DNA of 64,000 nt from Campylobacterales bacterium (GTDB lineage Bacteria; Campylobacterota; Campylobacteria; Campylobacterales; Sulfurimonadaceae). Location: assembly GCA_026390135.1 (NCBI GenBank), contig JAPLGN010000034.1, positions 1 through 64,000 of the forward strand, given 5' to 3'. The notes beneath the pieces are model-generated. The model was not told the DNA's origin. It made no database searches and worked only from the letters and a program-made list of their open reading frames with translations. Of this stretch, positions 61,570 to 64,000 are shown piece after piece; position 1 is the stretch's first letter, and every line of letters starts with the position of its first letter. The translations under genes were made by a program, and so were the position numbers.

Positions 61570-62837
61570 TAACGTAATGCTTGATACGCGATATCAGTAC
61601 GAAGTTTTTTGCCAGCAAAATGAACTTGCCCACAAAGCATATAAGCACGGTCTCGTGCTTCTTTAATACTCTCACCCACACCGACACACACAAGTACTCG
61701 TCCGCCATTAGCATAGAGTTTCCCATCTTCTTCGCTCACACCGGCATAGGCTATATGGGTGTTTTGAGCAATCTCATCATGATGAATCTCATCCACGACA
61801 ATTTCAGCAGGAACCGAATTATCGTAAGGATAATTTTTACTCGCCATCACCACACCGACGGCATATTTATCGTGAAATTCAACTTTAAGAGTATCCAGTT
61901 CCTTGGTTGCCGCTTTATAAAAAAGTTCACGAGCAGGAGTTTTGAGCAATGGCATCAGAATCTCACACTCAGGATCCCCAAAACGAACATTAAACTCTAA
62001 GGTTATAGGCTCACCATTAACAACCATGATGCCAATAAAAAGAACTCCCTCAAAAGGAGCTCCCTCTTCTTGCATTCCCAACAATGTTGGACGGATTACC
62101 CGTTCTTTTACTTTTTCATAAATAATCTCATCCACAAGCGGGGTAGGTGCATAAGCTCCCATTCCACCCGTATTTGGACCTTCATCGCCATCCAATAGAC
62201 GTTTATGATCTTGCGCAGCAGGGAGAAGAATAAAGTCTTTTCCATCACACAAAGCAAACATTGAGAGCTCATAACCGTCTAAAAATTCTTCGATAATAAC
62301 ACGTAAACCTGCATCTCCGAATGATTTTCCACTCAACATTTCCGATACTGCTACTTTTGCTTCATCATGACTCATTGCAATGATGACACCCTTGCCCGCA
62401 CACAAGCCGTCCGCTTTAACGACAATTGGAGCACTCAAAGATTCGATAAATTTAAACGCATCACCAATATGAGCCGTTTCGATGTAACGCGCAGTTGGAA
62501 TATTGTATTTAGCCAAAAAGTTTTTCATGTAAACTTTTGAACCCTCGAGTTGTGCAGCAGCTTTTGAAGGACCAAAAATGACTAAACCTCGTGCTTTGAA
62601 AATGTCTACAACCCCATCGGTCAACGGACCTTCAGGACCTACGATGGTTAAATCAATCGCATTGTCCACGGCAAATTGCGCCAATTCTTCATAATCTTTT
62701 ATGGCAACATTTTCACCCAACATCGTGGTTGCGCCATTTCCTGGAGTGAAATAGAGATTGGTAACCTCAGGGTCTTGCTTTAAAACTCTCCCAATCGAAA
62801 ATTCTCGTCCACCGCTACCGATTATCATTATATTCAT
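61569..62837 (-). CDS. purD: Phosphoribosylamine--glycine ligase
   Basis: This 422-residue PurD (GAR synthetase) joins glycine to phosphoribosylamine, the second step of purine synthesis. [10 protein letters not shown] at the N-terminus, [11 protein letters not shown] and [14 protein letters not shown] in the ATP-grasp core and FNVRFGDPE near the end are typical. It is the first gene of an overlapping five-gene run. The 6S RNA gene lies about 155 bases upstream on the same strand. Confidence 0.97.
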   Translation of the reverse strand: MNIMIIGSGGREFSIGRVLKQDPEVTNLYFTPGNGATTMLGENVAIKDYEELAQFAVDNAIDLTIVGPEGPLTDGVVDIFKARGLVIFGPSKAAAQLEGSKVYMKNFLAKYNIPTARYIETAHIGDAFKFIESLSAPIVVKADGLCAGKGVIIAMSHDEAKVAVSEMLSGKSFGDAGLRVIIEEFLDGYELSMFALCDGKDFILLPAAQDHKRLLDGDEGPNTGGMGAYAPTPLVDEIIYEKVKERVIRPTLLGMQEEGAPFEGVLFIGIMVVNGEPITLEFNVRFGDPECEILMPLLKTPARELFYKAATKELDTLKVEFHDKYAVGVVMASKNYPYDNSVPAEIVVDEIHHDEIAQNTHIAYAGVSEEDGKLYANGGRVLVCVGVGESIKEARDRAYMLCGQVHFAGKKLRTDIAYQALR

Positions 62838-62989
62838 ATATTACCCCAAAAAAATAGTTGATTCTCTCATCTAAAAGCCCCAATGGATTTTTAAATAAAG
62901 TAAATTTTAAATCTGCTTCGTTAGAAGTCAGCTTTAGTAGCCCAAGCGGCTAGCGTAGATGGAGGGACACGTTCCTCTATCGTCAAATC

Positions 62990-63011
62990 AAAAGTAAAAG
63001 CCCAGGCGGGC
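62990..63011 (-). terminator. Rho-independent terminator of the 6S RNA gene
   Basis: On the minus strand, GCCC-GCCT-GGGC is followed by TTTTACTTTT. Its 5' arm (63008-63011) is the same segment that closes the 6S RNA outer stem, so the two pairings exclude each other. Confidence 0.65.
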
Positions 63012-63189
63012 GTTTCGCAGTAGCTTTGGTTCTTCAAAGCTGTAATTGCGCCACATCGAGCGTTTCTTCCGGCGGCAATCTCTCACGTTTACACGCTCAA
63101 ACAAGACCACCGACACACCGAAACGTCTACGGATGTGACTAGTTGTATATGTAGAACCCTCATATTGCGGTTACTCGCTGCGCCCAGAG
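62993..63189 (-). ncRNA. ssrS: 6S RNA
   Basis: The minus-strand RNA of about 195 bases folds into the 6S architecture by eye. The closing stem pairs GGGCG (63181-63185) with CGCCC (63008-63012). A large central bubble has a small hairpin on its 3' side: AGCTTTG/CAAAGCT (63022-63041). A long apical arm has CACATC/GATGTG (63132-63137 with 63052-63057), CGTTTC/GAAACG (63120-63125 with 63061-63066) and CGGTGG/CCGCCG (63107-63112 with 63070-63075, one G-U pair). 6S RNA binds sigma-70 RNA polymerase by mimicking an open promoter. A TATAAT box lies at 63196-63201 and a terminator at the 3' end. The place between guaA/hemD and purD also fits Campylobacterota. Confidence 0.82.
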
Positions 63190-63195
63190 TTAATA

Positions 63196-63201
63196 ATTAT
63201 A
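63196..63201 (-). promoter_or_regulatory. -10 box of the 6S RNA gene
   Basis: TATAAT on the minus strand, about 7 bases before the predicted 6S RNA 5' end. No clear -35 box is needed in this group. It lies within 20 bases of the hemD stop codon. Confidence 0.6.
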
Positions 63202-63213
63202 ACCTCAAAAAGC

Positions 63214-63864
63214 TTAAAACGTATCTCGTGACGCCAATTTTAGCCCTATTTCTACACACGATTCTACGCTTGTTGTCTCACTAATAATTGACTTAATCCC
63301 CAATGGCAAAGCATTTTGTGTCGTTTTTCCAATGACCACTATGTCGTGCGTAGGTTTAAAAAGATATTTTTGTAGATAACATTCAATACTCGAAGGAGAG
63401 GTAAAAATCAGCACACCATTATCCGCGATCTCTCTCTTCTCCATAGCTTCATTGCACGTCGTCTCATAGACAATCACCTCATCGATTAACATGCCAGCAT
63501 CTCGCGCCTTTTTTGGCCATGAAGACGCAATCATTTTAGGACGACAATAGAGCCATTTTCCATTGTATTGTCGAAGCACATTAAAAATAGTTTCGCCATA
63601 CCCAGCTGCACTCTCAACGTGAACTGCACCCAGCTGTTTCATCGCCTCTGCCGTTGATTCACCTACGCAGATAACTTGAAGTCTTTCCCAATCTAAGGAA
63701 TAATGCTTGAGTGCAAGGGCACCTTGTTTAGACGTAACAATAATGCCATTATAGAGAGTAAAATCAATCTCAGGAGTTAAAAAATGGATGGAGAGTATAG
63801 GAATATGAATGACTCCCATCATCTGATGGGATGGAGTTTTGGAAATAAGATAGACGGGGCGCAA
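63214..63864 (-). CDS. hemD: Uroporphyrinogen-III synthase
   Basis: This is a HemD-family protein of 216 residues from a TTG at 63864, which has AAGGGG 7 bases upstream. An upstream GTG at 63885 in frame would add 7 residues overlapping guaA and is less likely. HemD is a poorly conserved two-domain protein; the pieces YNGIIVTSKQGALAL, VICVGESTAEAM, YGETIFNVL and DEVIVYETTC match the family pattern. It closes hydroxymethylbilane with ring D inversion for heme, cobalamin and related tetrapyrroles. It follows guaA directly. Confidence 0.85.
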   Translation of the reverse strand: MRPVYLISKTPSHQMMGVIHIPILSIHFLTPEIDFTLYNGIIVTSKQGALALKHYSLDWERLQVICVGESTAEAMKQLGAVHVESAAGYGETIFNVLRQYNGKWLYCRPKMIASSWPKKARDAGMLIDEVIVYETTCNEAMEKREIADNGVLIFTSPSSIECYLQKYLFKPTHDIVVIGKTTQNALPLGIKSIISETTSVESCVEIGLKLASRDTF

Positions 63865-63875
63865 ATGCGTACCCC

Positions 63876-64000
63876 TTATTCCCACTCGATCGTAGCAGGA
63901 GGCTTAGAACTGATATCGTAAACGACACGGTTAATGCCATTGACTTCATTGATAATACGACGGCTGATACGTTCTAACAGTGTATGTGGAAGATGAGCGA
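63876..64000 (-). CDS. guaA: GMP synthase, C-terminal end only
   Basis: Only the last 41 codons lie in the window. They read [14 protein letters not shown], then [14 protein letters not shown] and a TAA stop, which is the conserved dimerisation tail of GMP synthase (glutamine-hydrolysing). The rest of the gene lies beyond position 64000. The enzyme makes GMP from XMP. Confidence 0.95.
   Translation of the reverse strand, partial: AHLPHTLLERISRRIINEVNGINRVVYDISSKPPATIEWE

Noticed and set aside
62838-62980. Short gene between purD and the 6S RNA
   Set aside because: No frame with a start and ribosome-binding site; it is probably the purD leader, downstream of the 6S terminator.
1-64000. CRISPR arrays, insertion sequences, prophage
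   Set aside because: No regularly spaced direct repeats, transposase or phage structural genes were seen; short palindromic repeats are the only mobile-like elements.

Overview
The window looks like a chromosome segment from a low-GC, free-living, respiratory member of the Campylobacterota (Epsilonproteobacteria), close in style to Sulfuricurvum or Sulfurimonas. This is inferred from gene content, since no rRNA lies in the window. Supporting signs are the purD - RDD - lptD - mce - pnp block with a 6S RNA in front of it, an isolated atpE with an unusual N-terminal extension, TTG starts with good ribosome-binding sites, many PAS/GGDEF proteins with Aer-type PAS domains, and c-type cytochrome and CowN genes.

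Layout. 1-6300: three diguanylate cyclases (one partial, with a zinc-binding CZB domain) and a PAS/ribbon-helix-helix protein, all on the minus strand, with a decayed pepN tail between them. 6476-9709: a copper operon (CusF-like chaperone, small secreted protein, TolC-type lipoprotein, Tat-exported multicopper oxidase). 9955-12003: cowN and a chemoreceptor. 12067-16053: a five-gene selenium operon, selU - selD - Tat-exported transglutaminase-like protein - TusA/MerT fusion - MerP-like protein. This is the most unusual locus in the window. 16060-20795: a two-gene c-di-GMP unit, FIST-GGDEF-EAL plus NMT1-SBP3-GGDEF. 20850-30548: fetB, a tiny membrane protein, peroxiredoxin, metE, an ABC exporter, a ZIP transporter and a P-type ATPase. 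30709-35040: a cytochrome operon (SHP-like, diheme DHC, cytochrome b561-DHC fusion, Spy/CpxP-like) ending in its own two-component system. 35105-43015: an AI-2E family permease, two small envelope proteins, a META-domain lipoprotein, and a tightly overlapping five-gene operon (LRV repeat protein, MoxR ATPase, VWA protein, COG4705 membrane protein, helicase). 43090-51877: Sel1 protein, TonB, OmpA-like protein, DnaQ-like exonuclease, acidic protein and a TolC/MFP/RND efflux system. 51856-54681: CBS-PAS-GGDEF-EAL protein. 54797-64000: tRNA-Leu(GAG), atpE, pnp, an MCE protein, lptD, RDD protein, purD, 6S RNA, hemD and the 3' end of guaA.

Common themes are signalling and envelope or metal handling. 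Six proteins carry GGDEF domains and two of these also carry EAL domains. The envelope and metal genes cover copper, zinc/iron/cations, heavy-metal-type MerT/MerP components, RND efflux, LPS assembly and MCE lipid transport. Two intergenic elements contain hairpins that fit the neisserial dRS3 consensus exactly. All functional calls rest on motifs read by eye, and no database search was run.
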